Origin: Paracoccaceae bacterium
GTDB lineage: Bacteria; Pseudomonadota; Alphaproteobacteria; Rhodobacterales; Rhodobacteraceae
Direction: 5' to 3'
DNA length: 64,000 nucleotides
NCBI GenBank assembly: GCA_030066905.1
Contig: JASJAR010000004.1
Coordinates: forward strand, 62,001 to 126,000
The notes beneath the pieces were generated by a model. The model saw nothing but the letters and a program-made list of their open reading frames with translations. It did no database searches and had not been told where the DNA came from. This document shows, one piece after another, positions 20,662-27,767 of the stretch (position 1 is the first letter of the stretch; each line of letters starts with the position of its first letter). A program made the translations under genes and the position numbers.

Positions 20662-22239
20662 ATGCTGACGCGACTTCTTCTGGCCGCAGCCTCCACCGCG
20701 CTCATGGCGACGGCGGCGGCTGCTGAGTACAAGATCACCATTCTCCACACCAACGACTTCCACGATCGGTTCGAGCCGATCAGCCGGTTCAACTCCACCT
20801 GCCGGCCCGACGACAACGCCGAGGGCAAGTGCTTCGGCGGCATGGCGCGGATGGTCACGGCAGTGAACGAGGCCAAGGCACGGCACGACAACGTGATGCT
20901 CCTCGATGCCGGCGACCAGTTCCAGGGCACGCTGTTCTTCCAGTTCTATGGCGGCGACGTGCAGGCTGAGATGATGAACGTGCTGGGCTATGACGCGATG
21001 GCCGTCGGCAACCACGAGTTCAACAACGGCCCCGAAGGACTTTTGAACTTTGTCAGCCAGGTCGAGTTCCCGGTGCTGATGTCGAATGCCGATCTCACCG
21101 GTGAGCCGGAACTTCGAGACGTGCTCCAGCGCTCGGTCGTAATCGAAAAGGCCGGCGAGCGGATCGGCATCATCGGTGTGACCCCGCTCAACAACGACGA
21201 GCTCTCGAGCCCTGGCCCGAACATCGTCTTCACCGATCCCTCCCAGGCGATCCAGGCGGAGATCGATGCGCTTGAGGCCGATGGGGTCGACAAGATCATT
21301 CTGCTCTCCCATTCAGGCTACCAGACCGACCTTGTGATCGCGATCCAGACGCTCGGGCTCGATCTCATCATCGGCGGGCATTCGAACACGCTTCTGGGCG
21401 ATATGGAGGGTGCTGCTGGGCCGTACCCGACGATCACCAACGGTGTGCCCATCGTGACGGCGTTTGCCTACGGCAAATATCTCGGCGAGTTGGAACTGAC
21501 GTTCGATGACGCCGGCAACGTCACCGAAATCTCCGGCCAGCCGATCCTGATCGATGCGAGTGTGGCAGAGGATGAGGGCGTTCTGGCGCGGCTTGCCGAA
21601 CTGGCCGAACCGCTCGACGAGGTCCGCAATGAGGTGGTCGCCGAGGCCTCCGCGCCCATCGAGGGCGACAGGAGCTTCTGCCGCGCCGAGGAATGCGAAA
21701 TGGGCAACCTCGTGGCCGACGCGATGCTCGACCGGGTGAAGGACCAGGGCATCCAGATTGCGCTCGCAAATGGCGGGGGCCTGCGCGCCTCCATCGATGG
21801 CGGCGAGATCACCAAGGGCGAGGTACTCACGGTGCTGCCGTTCCAGAACACGCTCTCGACCTTCGAGGTCACCGGGGCGACCCTGAAAGACGCGCTCGAA
21901 AACGCGGTGCTGCAATACGACGACCCAGATGCGACGGGGCGGTTCGCGCAGGTGGCGGGGCTGAAGTACACGATCACCCCGTCCAATGCCTTCGGCAGCC
22001 GGATCAGCGATGTGATGGTGATGGAAGGCGACAGCTTTGTTCCGCTCGACCCAGAGAAGGTCTACGGCGTGGTGTCGAACAACTTCATCCGCAATGGCGG
22101 CGACGGCTATTCGATGTTCGTCGATGCGATGAACGCCTACGACTTCGGCCCCGATCTGGCGGATGTGACGGCGGAGTTCCTTGCCGAGAACTCGCCCTAC
22201 ACGCCCTATCTCGACGGCCGGATCACCATCGTCGAGTAA
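20662..22239 (+). CDS. Periplasmic 5'-nucleotidase / metallophosphoesterase (UshA-like)
   Basis: A 525-residue secreted enzyme. A cleavable signal peptide, MLTRLLLAAASTALMATAAAA, is followed directly by YKITILHTNDFHDRFEP, the first metal-binding motif. LLDAGDQFQGTLF, VGNHEFNNGPEG and IGGHSN supply the remaining dimetal ligands. The C-terminal domain has LANGGGLRASIDGGEITKGEVLTVLPFQNTL, the nucleotide-binding block. It would dephosphorylate nucleotides outside the cell and feed nucleosides to the salvage genes at 2789-7490. The longer open frame was cut to the signal peptide start. A strong hairpin (22247-22270) follows. Confidence 0.92.
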   Translation: MLTRLLLAAASTALMATAAAAEYKITILHTNDFHDRFEPISRFNSTCRPDDNAEGKCFGGMARMVTAVNEAKARHDNVMLLDAGDQFQGTLFFQFYGGDVQAEMMNVLGYDAMAVGNHEFNNGPEGLLNFVSQVEFPVLMSNADLTGEPELRDVLQRSVVIEKAGERIGIIGVTPLNNDELSSPGPNIVFTDPSQAIQAEIDALEADGVDKIILLSHSGYQTDLVIAIQTLGLDLIIGGHSNTLLGDMEGAAGPYPTITNGVPIVTAFAYGKYLGELELTFDDAGNVTEISGQPILIDASVAEDEGVLARLAELAEPLDEVRNEVVAEASAPIEGDRSFCRAEECEMGNLVADAMLDRVKDQGIQIALANGGGLRASIDGGEITKGEVLTVLPFQNTLSTFEVTGATLKDALENAVLQYDDPDATGRFAQVAGLKYTITPSNAFGSRISDVMVMEGDSFVPLDPEKVYGVVSNNFIRNGGDGYSMFVDAMNAYDFGPDLADVTAEFLAENSPYTPYLDGRITIVE

Positions 22240-22246
22240 GCTTCGC

Positions 22247-22270
22247 GCCCCGCCGGTTCGCCGGCGGGGC
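22247..22270 (+). terminator. Ten-base-pair hairpin with TTCG loop after the nucleotidase gene
   Basis: GCCCCGCCGG (22247-22256), loop TTCG, and CCGGCGGGGC (22261-22270) form a perfect ten-pair stem with a stable UUCG-type tetraloop. It starts 7 bases after the stop codon. There is no T-run, so it may act as a weak or Rho-assisted terminator or an mRNA 3'-end stabiliser. Confidence 0.6.
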
Positions 22271-22288
22271 TCTCCGGGGGAGGCAGAG

Positions 22289-22750
22289 ATGGAGGGCGGC
22301 TGCACCTGCGGCGAGGTTCGTTTTCGGCTGACCGACAGCCCGCTCGTCGTCCATTGCTGCCACTGCACATGGTGCCAGCGCCAGACCGGCTCGGCCTTCG
22401 TGGTCAACGCCTGGATCGAGACCGACCGGGTCGAGCTCTTGAGCGGCGAACCGGTGGAGGTGCCGTTGCCAACGCCGTCCGGCGGGCCCTATGAGGTTGC
22501 CCGCTGCCCGACTTGCCAGACCGCGCTCTGGGGGACTTTCGCCGCACCGGTGTTTCGCTTCGTGCGCGTCGGCACGCTCGACGACCCTGCGGCCTTGCCC
22601 CCGGATGTCCATATCTACACCTCAACCAAGGTGCCCTGGCTGTCGCTCGGCGACGCCATCCCCGTTTTCGAGGACTACTACAGGCGCTCCAAGATCTGGC
22701 GGCCGGACGCAGTGGAGCGGTTCCGGCTCGCAAAGGAGAGCATCGGCTGA
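22289..22750 (+). CDS. GFA-family (glutathione-dependent formaldehyde-activating-like) zinc protein
   Basis: A 153-residue zinc-binding protein. Cysteine motifs are in the order CTCGEVRF, HCCHCTWCQRQTGSAF and ARCPTCQTALWG, the pattern of the GFA/CENP-V fold. The family was named for an enzyme condensing glutathione with formaldehyde, but most members, probably including this one, have no proven activity. ATG 22289 follows GGGGGAGGCAGAG, a good ribosome-binding site, while the frame is open further upstream through the hairpin. The stop overlaps the next start (TGATG). Confidence 0.88.
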   Translation: MEGGCTCGEVRFRLTDSPLVVHCCHCTWCQRQTGSAFVVNAWIETDRVELLSGEPVEVPLPTPSGGPYEVARCPTCQTALWGTFAAPVFRFVRVGTLDDPAALPPDVHIYTSTKVPWLSLGDAIPVFEDYYRRSKIWRPDAVERFRLAKESIG

Positions 22751-23415
22751 TGTGCGGCCGATTCGTACTGACCGAACCGTCCGACCGCTGGGCGGCCCTT
22801 TTCGGGGCCGTCCCCGACAACGATCTGCCGGACCTGCCGAACTACAATATCTGCCCGACCAACCGCATCCACGCGGTGACCCTGGAAGGCGGACGCCGGC
22901 GGCTCCGTAGCCTCCGTTGGGGGTTCGTTCCCCATTGGGCGAAGTCCGAAGCCGACGGGCCGCTTCTTATCAACGCCCGCGCCGAGACAATTGCGGAGAA
23001 GCCCGCCTTCCGGGCCGCCGCGCGGGAACGGCGCTGCCTCATTCCGGCGAATGGTTTTTACGAATGGAGCAAAGACGCCGATGGCAACCGCCTGCCGTGG
23101 TATGTCCGGCCCCGTGGCGGGGCGGAGATGGTTTTTGCCGGCGTCTGGCAGGAATGGACGCGGGGCGAGGCGCCGATGACGACGGTCGCCATCGTCACGA
23201 CCGCGGCCAGCGGCGCGATTGCGCGGGTCCATCACCGGATGCCAGTGATCGTCGACCGAAAGGACTGGCCGCTATGGCTCGGGGAGGCGGGCAAGGGGGC
23301 CGCTCGTCTGATGACTGCCCCGCCAAACGACATCCTGGAGGTCTACCGGGTGGACCCGGCGGTGAACTCCAATCGCGCGAGCGGGCCGGATCTCATCGAG
23401 CCGATCATGGACTGA
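22750..23415 (+). CDS. SOS response-associated peptidase family protein (YedK/HMCES-like)
   Basis: A 221-residue SRAP-domain protein that shields abasic sites in single-stranded DNA by forming a thiazolidine link through its N-terminal cysteine. The catalytic set is intact: C2 immediately after the initiator Met, NARAE at 75-79, E105 in NGFYEW, and H161 before RMP. This requires Met removal, so the ATG at 22750 is fixed. It overlaps the preceding GFA gene by one base. Length equals that of Escherichia coli YedK. Confidence 0.94.
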   Translation: MCGRFVLTEPSDRWAALFGAVPDNDLPDLPNYNICPTNRIHAVTLEGGRRRLRSLRWGFVPHWAKSEADGPLLINARAETIAEKPAFRAAARERRCLIPANGFYEWSKDADGNRLPWYVRPRGGAEMVFAGVWQEWTRGEAPMTTVAIVTTAASGAIARVHHRMPVIVDRKDWPLWLGEAGKGAARLMTAPPNDILEVYRVDPAVNSNRASGPDLIEPIMD

Positions 23416-23425
23416 CGCCCTCCAC

Positions 23426-23452
23426 AAAAAAAGGCCGCGCCTAAGCACGGCC
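23426..23452 (-). terminator. Rho-independent terminator on the minus strand
   Basis: Read on the minus strand, GGCCGTGC, loop TTAG, GCGCGGCC, then seven Ts. The eight-pair stem includes one G-U pair that exists only on this strand (it would be a C-A mismatch on the plus strand), and the T-run is also only on this side. It therefore ends a minus-strand transcript arriving from 23453-23680, where no protein gene is convincing. Confidence 0.8.
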
Positions 23453-23560
23453 GTCCAGTCAGGGAGGAACTCATGGCCCACAACCGATCACTTTCGGCGG
23501 GGCGATCACCACAACACTCTCGCATACCGCTCGTTTCGGGCGGATAGGTTAGTCCTATCG
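23453..23560 (-). ncRNA. Candidate small RNA ending at the 23426-23452 terminator
   Basis: A strong minus-strand terminator has no annotated minus-strand gene before it for about 940 bases (the next minus-strand gene ends at 24396). The intervening 250 bases hold only a 39-codon basic frame (23506-23625, MPQIADKLRARR...). The transcript would contain GTTCCTCCCTGAC just before the terminator stem, a CU-rich, anti-ribosome-binding-site sequence typical of trans-acting small RNAs. The 5' end is unknown; the dyad GATAGG-N5-CCTATC at 23543-23559 may mark the promoter or operator. Confidence 0.4.
23543..23559. promoter_or_regulatory. GATAGG-TTAGT-CCTATC perfect dyad
   Basis: GATAGG and CCTATC are exact complements around TTAGT. 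It lies about 120 bases upstream of the plus-strand membrane protein gene and about 90 bases before the minus-strand terminator, so it could be an operator for either direction. No regulator can be named. Confidence 0.4.
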
Positions 23561-23679
23561 CGTTCGCCTCTGGCGTCCCACCTGCGAGAGCGCCTTGCGC
23601 GCAACTTATCCGCGATCTGTGGCATTTTTGGGGCAGTCGAGGACTTGCTCGGAGAGCGTCGCCGCATAGGTCGCTGGCC

Positions 23680-24399
23680 ATGATCGTTTTTCTCACGAAG
23701 GGCGGTATCCTCAACCCGTCGCTCCTGGAGACGAAGTCCGTGCCGCGACGGGTGCTGTCGCTCGGGATGCTCGTGCTGCCCAGGACAGCCCCGTGGCGCG
23801 CCGTGTTCTGGCGCGCGGTGCTCGAACATCCGCTGGCGCGCTATACGGTCGCGCTGTCGCCCTTCCTCGTCGCCCTTTTTCTGTTCCCGCACCTCGCGCT
23901 CCCGATCGCGGAGGCGCCGCTCTTGATGTTCCTCACTATCTGGCTCTTCGAGCGCTACGTTCTGTCGATTTCCGACCCCAAGGCGCGGCGCGCGCTGATC
24001 TCGGAAGACGAGGCCGGTCGGGTGCTCGACGGATTGCGCGTCGCCGCCGAAGCGGCGCTGACGCGGATTGCCGCTGCGCGCGGGCTGGAGGCCGGTACGC
24101 TTCATCTCGTGGTCGAGCAATCGGCCTATGCGCGGGTACCGCCGCTCACGCTCGTTTCGGTGTTGCATGAGGGCGACCGGGTGCGGGTTCTCGATCTCGA
24201 CGCCGGGGAACGCCGCGCCATCGGGGCCGCGTTGTTCTCAGAACCGGGGACCGAGCGGGCCCTCCACCGCGCCAATCTCGCCGATGGCGAACAGATCAGA
24301 CGCTTTGCGCTGGAGCCCGGAACGATCAGCGCCCATGCCCGGCTGGCCGCACTTGCAGCGCGCGGGGGCGGCGCGTTGAGCCAGGCGGTGCCGGCCTAA
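23680..24399 (+). CDS. Conserved membrane protein of unknown function
   Basis: A 239-residue protein. Two closely spaced hydrophobic segments (YTVALSPFLVALFLFPHLAL and APLLMFLTIWLFERYV, about residues 55-95) are followed by a soluble domain of about 140 residues containing ISEDEAGRVLDGLRVAAEAALTRIA and later LISAHAR-type helices. No catalytic motif was found. It converges with the VWA gene, the two ends overlapping by four bases. The start at 23680 has only a weak ribosome-binding site; a later start at ATG 23767 (MLVLPRTAPW) is possible. Confidence 0.7.
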   Translation: MIVFLTKGGILNPSLLETKSVPRRVLSLGMLVLPRTAPWRAVFWRAVLEHPLARYTVALSPFLVALFLFPHLALPIAEAPLLMFLTIWLFERYVLSISDPKARRALISEDEAGRVLDGLRVAAEAALTRIAAARGLEAGTLHLVVEQSAYARVPPLTLVSVLHEGDRVRVLDLDAGERRAIGAALFSEPGTERALHRANLADGEQIRRFALEPGTISAHARLAALAARGGGALSQAVPA

Positions 24400-25637
24400 C
24401 GATCAAGCGAGATCACACGGCCCCAGGGCGGCGGGGACCGGACGGCGCCAGGTATGGCCCAAAGCACCGGGCAGCGCGCCGGGGGCGTGCCGATCTCCGC
24501 TTCGAGATCGGTAAGGACGACGATGACGGACGGGTCAGCCGCCCGGGCCTCCGCGAAGGCAGGCGCGAAATCCGTCCCGCCGCCTTCGGGCCAGTTGAGT
24601 TCGGCCAGTATCCGCCTGGCCTCGTGGTCCGGCAGCCGCCGGCTCTCGCGGACCTCGGCATCGAACACGATGAGATGCACCTCGGCGCCGGTGCGGGTGG
24701 CGATTCCCGCGACCTCGCCGGCGAAACGGTCGCGGACACGGGCCGGGACCGAGCCCGAGGCGTCTAGCATCACCGCAATGCGCGCGCGCGATCGCGGACG
24801 ACCCGAAGCGGCAAGAAAGCCGGGGCGGGGGGCGCCGGCAATGGCGGCCGCGGCGTCCATCGCGAGCCAGCGCCGGGACGGACGGAAGGGCTGTGGAAGG
24901 GTATCGCGCGTGACCGCTCGGGTAACAAGCGTCCGGAACCGACGCTCCCAGGGGACTTCGCTCTTGGGGAGGTCTCCAAGCCGCCCGGCAAGCCGGCCGA
25001 GGCCGCGGCCCGCCGCGCGGCCCTCCGCAATCGCGCGGGAGACGAGCCCCGCCCAATCGGCCGCAGCGCCGGTCTCCGTGTCCGGCGGGCCGGCGCCGAG
25101 ATCGTCCTCGAAGCCGGCGTCCCGAGCGAGGGACTTTGCCGCTTCGCCGGCGCGGCCGGTGCCCGTCCCGTTACCGGCGGCAAGGTGCAAATAGAGGCGT
25201 TCGACATCCCATTGCGAGAGCGCATCGGTGCTCGGAGGCCTCCGTCCGGGCGCTTCTTCCAGAAGTGCGGTCAGCGTCACGCGCGGCCGAGGGAGCGAAT
25301 AGCCTGCAGCGATCAGCGTTTCGTTCAGAATGGCGTCGGCGGCGATGTTGAAGAGTTGCGGATCGAACCCGGGCCCAAGGCGCGAGGCCATGGCCCGGGA
25401 GCGGGCCCCGTGGCGGAAGGCCACATGGAGGATATGGTGTGCGGCCACACCGATCTGTTCCCGGCGGGGGAGGGCAGGGAACCCCGGACCGTAGACAATC
25501 GCGTCACCCGCCGTTCGGGCGATGGGGCCCGGGCCATCGCGATGGGCGCACCAGAACGACAGGGCGGCGAGGGCGGGGTCGGTTTCGGCCAATGCCCTGA
25601 GCGCCGGGCCGGCGCGGGCACTGTGATGGCCTCTCAT
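24396..25637 (-). CDS. VWA-like metallopeptidase protein (DUF2201 family)
   Basis: A 413-residue protein with two parts. The N-terminal putative zinc-peptidase region has HHILHVAFRH at residues 67-76. The C-terminal von Willebrand A-like domain has the MIDAS D292-A-S-G-S296 (MLDASGSVPARVRDRF) and the later GGGTDFAPAF, which supplies the metal-site Thr. Proteins of this family are encoded with MoxR-type AAA+ ATPases, as here: its ATG overlaps the ATPase stop (ATGA). By analogy with RavA-ViaA and chelatase I-D pairs, the ATPase is likely to drive conformational change on this VWA partner. The true substrate is unknown. Confidence 0.85.
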   Translation of the reverse strand: MRGHHSARAGPALRALAETDPALAALSFWCAHRDGPGPIARTAGDAIVYGPGFPALPRREQIGVAAHHILHVAFRHGARSRAMASRLGPGFDPQLFNIAADAILNETLIAAGYSLPRPRVTLTALLEEAPGRRPPSTDALSQWDVERLYLHLAAGNGTGTGRAGEAAKSLARDAGFEDDLGAGPPDTETGAAADWAGLVSRAIAEGRAAGRGLGRLAGRLGDLPKSEVPWERRFRTLVTRAVTRDTLPQPFRPSRRWLAMDAAAAIAGAPRPGFLAASGRPRSRARIAVMLDASGSVPARVRDRFAGEVAGIATRTGAEVHLIVFDAEVRESRRLPDHEARRILAELNWPEGGGTDFAPAFAEARAADPSVIVVLTDLEAEIGTPPARCPVLWAIPGAVRSPPPWGRVISLDR

Positions 25638-26752
25638 GCCGCGCTGTCGGCGGCGTGCCGGGCCATGTGATCCGCCATTTCCGGGACGGCCAGCATCGCC
25701 TCGCCGAACCCGAGGTCGAGACCGCGCCGGATCAGGATCTCGAAGCCGTGGGTCGCGAGCTCGCGAAGCGGCAGGGTCGCGAAGACCGGCTCGGGCCGCC
25801 GGTCCTTCAGCGCCGGAAGCTCGGCGAGAATCTCGATGGCCGGCCGTAAGGTTTCGGCGTCAAGCCGGGCGGCTAGCGCGTAGATCAGCGCGTTGAGCCC
25901 GTGCAGGGTCGCCGGATAGAGCGGTGTGCGGCGGGCCTTCGGAGCGGTCAGGAGATCGTCGAGCGCCAGGGTCGCCGCGATGTCCTCGGCGACGAGTTGG
26001 AACTCGGCGGCGACGGCGGCTCCGAGGGTCCCTTCGATCATCGCCGCCCGCAGCCGGCGGTCGCCAACCGCGCCCATGATCTCGCTCACCCGGACCCAGG
26101 AACGGGGCGTCGCAAAAACGGTTTCGCCGCGATTGAACGCGGCTTCGGTGGTTTCGAGAAGGTCCGGCCGGGTCCGGATGAACGCCGTCACCGCCGGATG
26201 GAGCCCACGGGCCAGACCGACATTCGCCACCCAGTCGCGCGCCTCGGCCTCGATGCGAAGATGAACCAGCCGGTCCGACAGCGCGGTGCCGAGATCATGG
26301 GCCACGGCCCCGTCCTCCACCGCGTTCCCGGCGGCCACGACGAAGACGCTATCGGGGAGCCGGTGGCGTCCGACCCGGCGTTCCTGCAAGAGCCCGTAGA
26401 CCACCGGCTGGAGCATCGGCGGCGCGGCGGTGAGTTCGTCGAGAAAGAGTACCGAAGGGGTCTCGGGGTCGTCGGGGAGGTCCTCGGGGCGGTACCAGAC
26501 CGTCTTGCCGGCCTCGTGGTCGTAATAGGGCAACCCGCGCAGGTCCTGCGGTTCGATGATCGTCAGGCGCAAATCGAAGAGCCGGGCGCCGATCTCGGCG
26601 GCCAGGGCCGAGACGATCTCGGTCTTGCCGACGCCGGGGCGGCCGTGGAGCATCCAGGACACCGTCAGCGCCCCGGTACTTTGTGCCGCCCAGCCTGCGC
26701 GCAGGGCGTCGAGAGCCCGGCCGGCGGGCATAGGCTGGATGTTGACGCTCAT
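25634..26752 (-). CDS. MoxR-type AAA+ ATPase
   Basis: A 372-residue AAA+ protein. Walker A is GRPGVGKT at residues 37-44, Walker B is VLFLDE at 101-106, and VVAAGNAVEDGAVAHDLGTALSDRLVHLRI carries sensor 1 and the arginine-finger region. The architecture matches the MoxR/RavA group, whose members act as chaperones for a neighbouring VWA-domain protein. It overlaps the VWA gene by four bases and is preceded by the cytochrome c gene on the same strand at a distance of 41 bases, so three genes may form one transcript. Confidence 0.92.
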   Translation of the reverse strand: MSVNIQPMPAGRALDALRAGWAAQSTGALTVSWMLHGRPGVGKTEIVSALAAEIGARLFDLRLTIIEPQDLRGLPYYDHEAGKTVWYRPEDLPDDPETPSVLFLDELTAAPPMLQPVVYGLLQERRVGRHRLPDSVFVVAAGNAVEDGAVAHDLGTALSDRLVHLRIEAEARDWVANVGLARGLHPAVTAFIRTRPDLLETTEAAFNRGETVFATPRSWVRVSEIMGAVGDRRLRAAMIEGTLGAAVAAEFQLVAEDIAATLALDDLLTAPKARRTPLYPATLHGLNALIYALAARLDAETLRPAIEILAELPALKDRRPEPVFATLPLRELATHGFEILIRRGLDLGFGEAMLAVPEMADHMARHAADSAA

Positions 26753-26793
26753 AGCGTGGGACTTGGAGCGGAGGCGCGGCTTGTCGAGAGGGC

Positions 26794-27102
26794 TTACTCG
26801 GCGCGGAGCGACAGGATGTAGGCGATGAGATCGTCGCTTTCTTCCCGTTCGAGGATGATGTTCGGCATCGACGGGTGGGGCGTGTTGAGGAACACAAACA
26901 GCGACTGGCGCGTGGTCGACACCAGATCGGCGACCTCAGCAAAGCCCGGCGCATCGGGATCGGGCGAGGTCTCGCCCCGGGTGACCGCGTGACAGACGGC
27001 GCAGATCTCCTGCGCCAGGGTTGCGCCCCGGGGCGCGGAGCCGATGTCGTCGGCCAGGGCAGGCGAGGCGAGCCAAAGACAGGCGATGACGGCATTGCGC
27101 AT
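26794..27102 (-). CDS. Small soluble c-type cytochrome
   Basis: A 102-residue secreted protein with a signal peptide (MRNAVIACLWLASPALA) and one haem-binding motif, C34-A-V-C37-H38, with a probable methionine ligand at M79 (HPSMPN). It fits monohaem class I cytochromes. Its place upstream of the AAA+/VWA pair on the same strand suggests a functional link, perhaps electron transfer to a periplasmic or membrane-bound enzyme served by that pair, but this is inference. No partner oxidase or dehydrogenase is next to it. Confidence 0.9.
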   Translation of the reverse strand: MRNAVIACLWLASPALADDIGSAPRGATLAQEICAVCHAVTRGETSPDPDAPGFAEVADLVSTTRQSLFVFLNTPHPSMPNIILEREESDDLIAYILSLRAE

Positions 27103-27263
27103 GGCGTGTCCTCCTTCTCGGGGCAGGCTGGCACAGCGCCGGGCCGTCGGCCTTGATCGGCGTCAAGGAGCGGGCAGCGGCGCTCTAGCAGGTTGACTAT
27201 CGGTTGAGCCGGGATTTGCGCACCTGGCCTGGAGCGGACGTTGGGCTCACCGCCAAAGCAACC

Positions 27264-27690
27264 AAACGAACACCCATCCCGGGCTTGACCCTGCCTGCCC
27301 CGGACACGATCCGGGGGGACCTCGATAGGCTTGGCCCTCCGGAGGATCGGGGCCCCGGATCAAGTCCGGGGCGCGATTTGCTACGGAACTCGGGAGCGCC
27401 GACCCCAACGTCCGCAACAGGCCGATTCTGTTGAAAAACGCGCTGTTTGGAAGGCAGCGGCCAGTTTGGCGGAACATCCTCCTGATAAATGGTGATTGAG
27501 CAAACGACGTTTTCTAGGCGGCCCCTTGCAAGAACACCGTTCCAAGTTTTCGAGTGAAATTTCGGGTTGGAGAGTTTTTCAACACAATCGGCCAATAGCA
27601 ACCCAGGCCCCGGACCTGATCTCGGGCCCCGGGCCGCTGGCCCGCCTCGGCGATCGGGGTCCCGGGTCAAGCCCGGGACGGGTGTTTCGT
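27264..27690. repeat. Nested imperfect inverted-repeat structure (MITE-like)
   Basis: The 665 bases between the cytochrome gene and tonB contain no supported gene. Instead, the outer arms AACACCCATCCCGGGCTTGA (27269-27288) and GGGTCAAGCCCGGGACGGGT (27664-27683) are near-exact complements. Further in, CCCCGGATCAAGTCCGGGG (27353-27371) is matched by a variant at 27608-27630. The inner block GGCCGATTCTGTTGAAAAAC (27420-27439) is matched in reverse by GTTTTTCAACACAATCGGCC (27574-27593). All blocks keep the same order from the outside in. The 132-base centre is less GC-rich than its surroundings. This looks like a non-autonomous mobile repeat or two facing copies of one. Confidence 0.6.
27353..27371. 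repeat. REP-like palindrome CCCCGGATCAAGTCCGGGG
   Basis: A 19-base near-perfect palindrome inside the structure at 27264-27690. It is the same core as at 6722-6738, showing that this palindrome is dispersed and not confined to one locus. Confidence 0.55.
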
Positions 27691-27767
27691 CGGCATGAGG
27701 CGGGGCGATGAACGTCCCTTCAAGGCCGGCAAGTGTCTCGTGCGGTTCGATCTCCGCGCATCCTGCG

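Noticed and set aside
20140-21312. A 390-codon minus-strand frame running from the DUF952 gene through the 5'-nucleotidase gene
   Set aside because: Only the last 112 codons resemble a known family. The upstream part is the antisense of the nucleotidase coding sequence and has no start site or composition of its own.
23473-23547. A 24-codon plus-strand frame (MAHNRSLSAGRS...) after GGGAGGAACTC
   Set aside because: The apparent ribosome-binding site is the complement of the CU-rich segment of the candidate minus-strand RNA. The peptide has no features, and no promoter or downstream coupling supports it.
24396-26752. Interpretation of the AAA+/VWA pair as a defence system
   Set aside because: MoxR/VWA modules can occur in defence loci, but there is no nuclease, protease effector or mobile-element context here. 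The neighbours are a cytochrome and core genes.
27103-27767. Possible transposase remnant in the gene-free region
   Set aside because: Inverted repeats are clear, but no frame of useful length shows a DDE or HUH motif, so only a non-autonomous repeat is supported.
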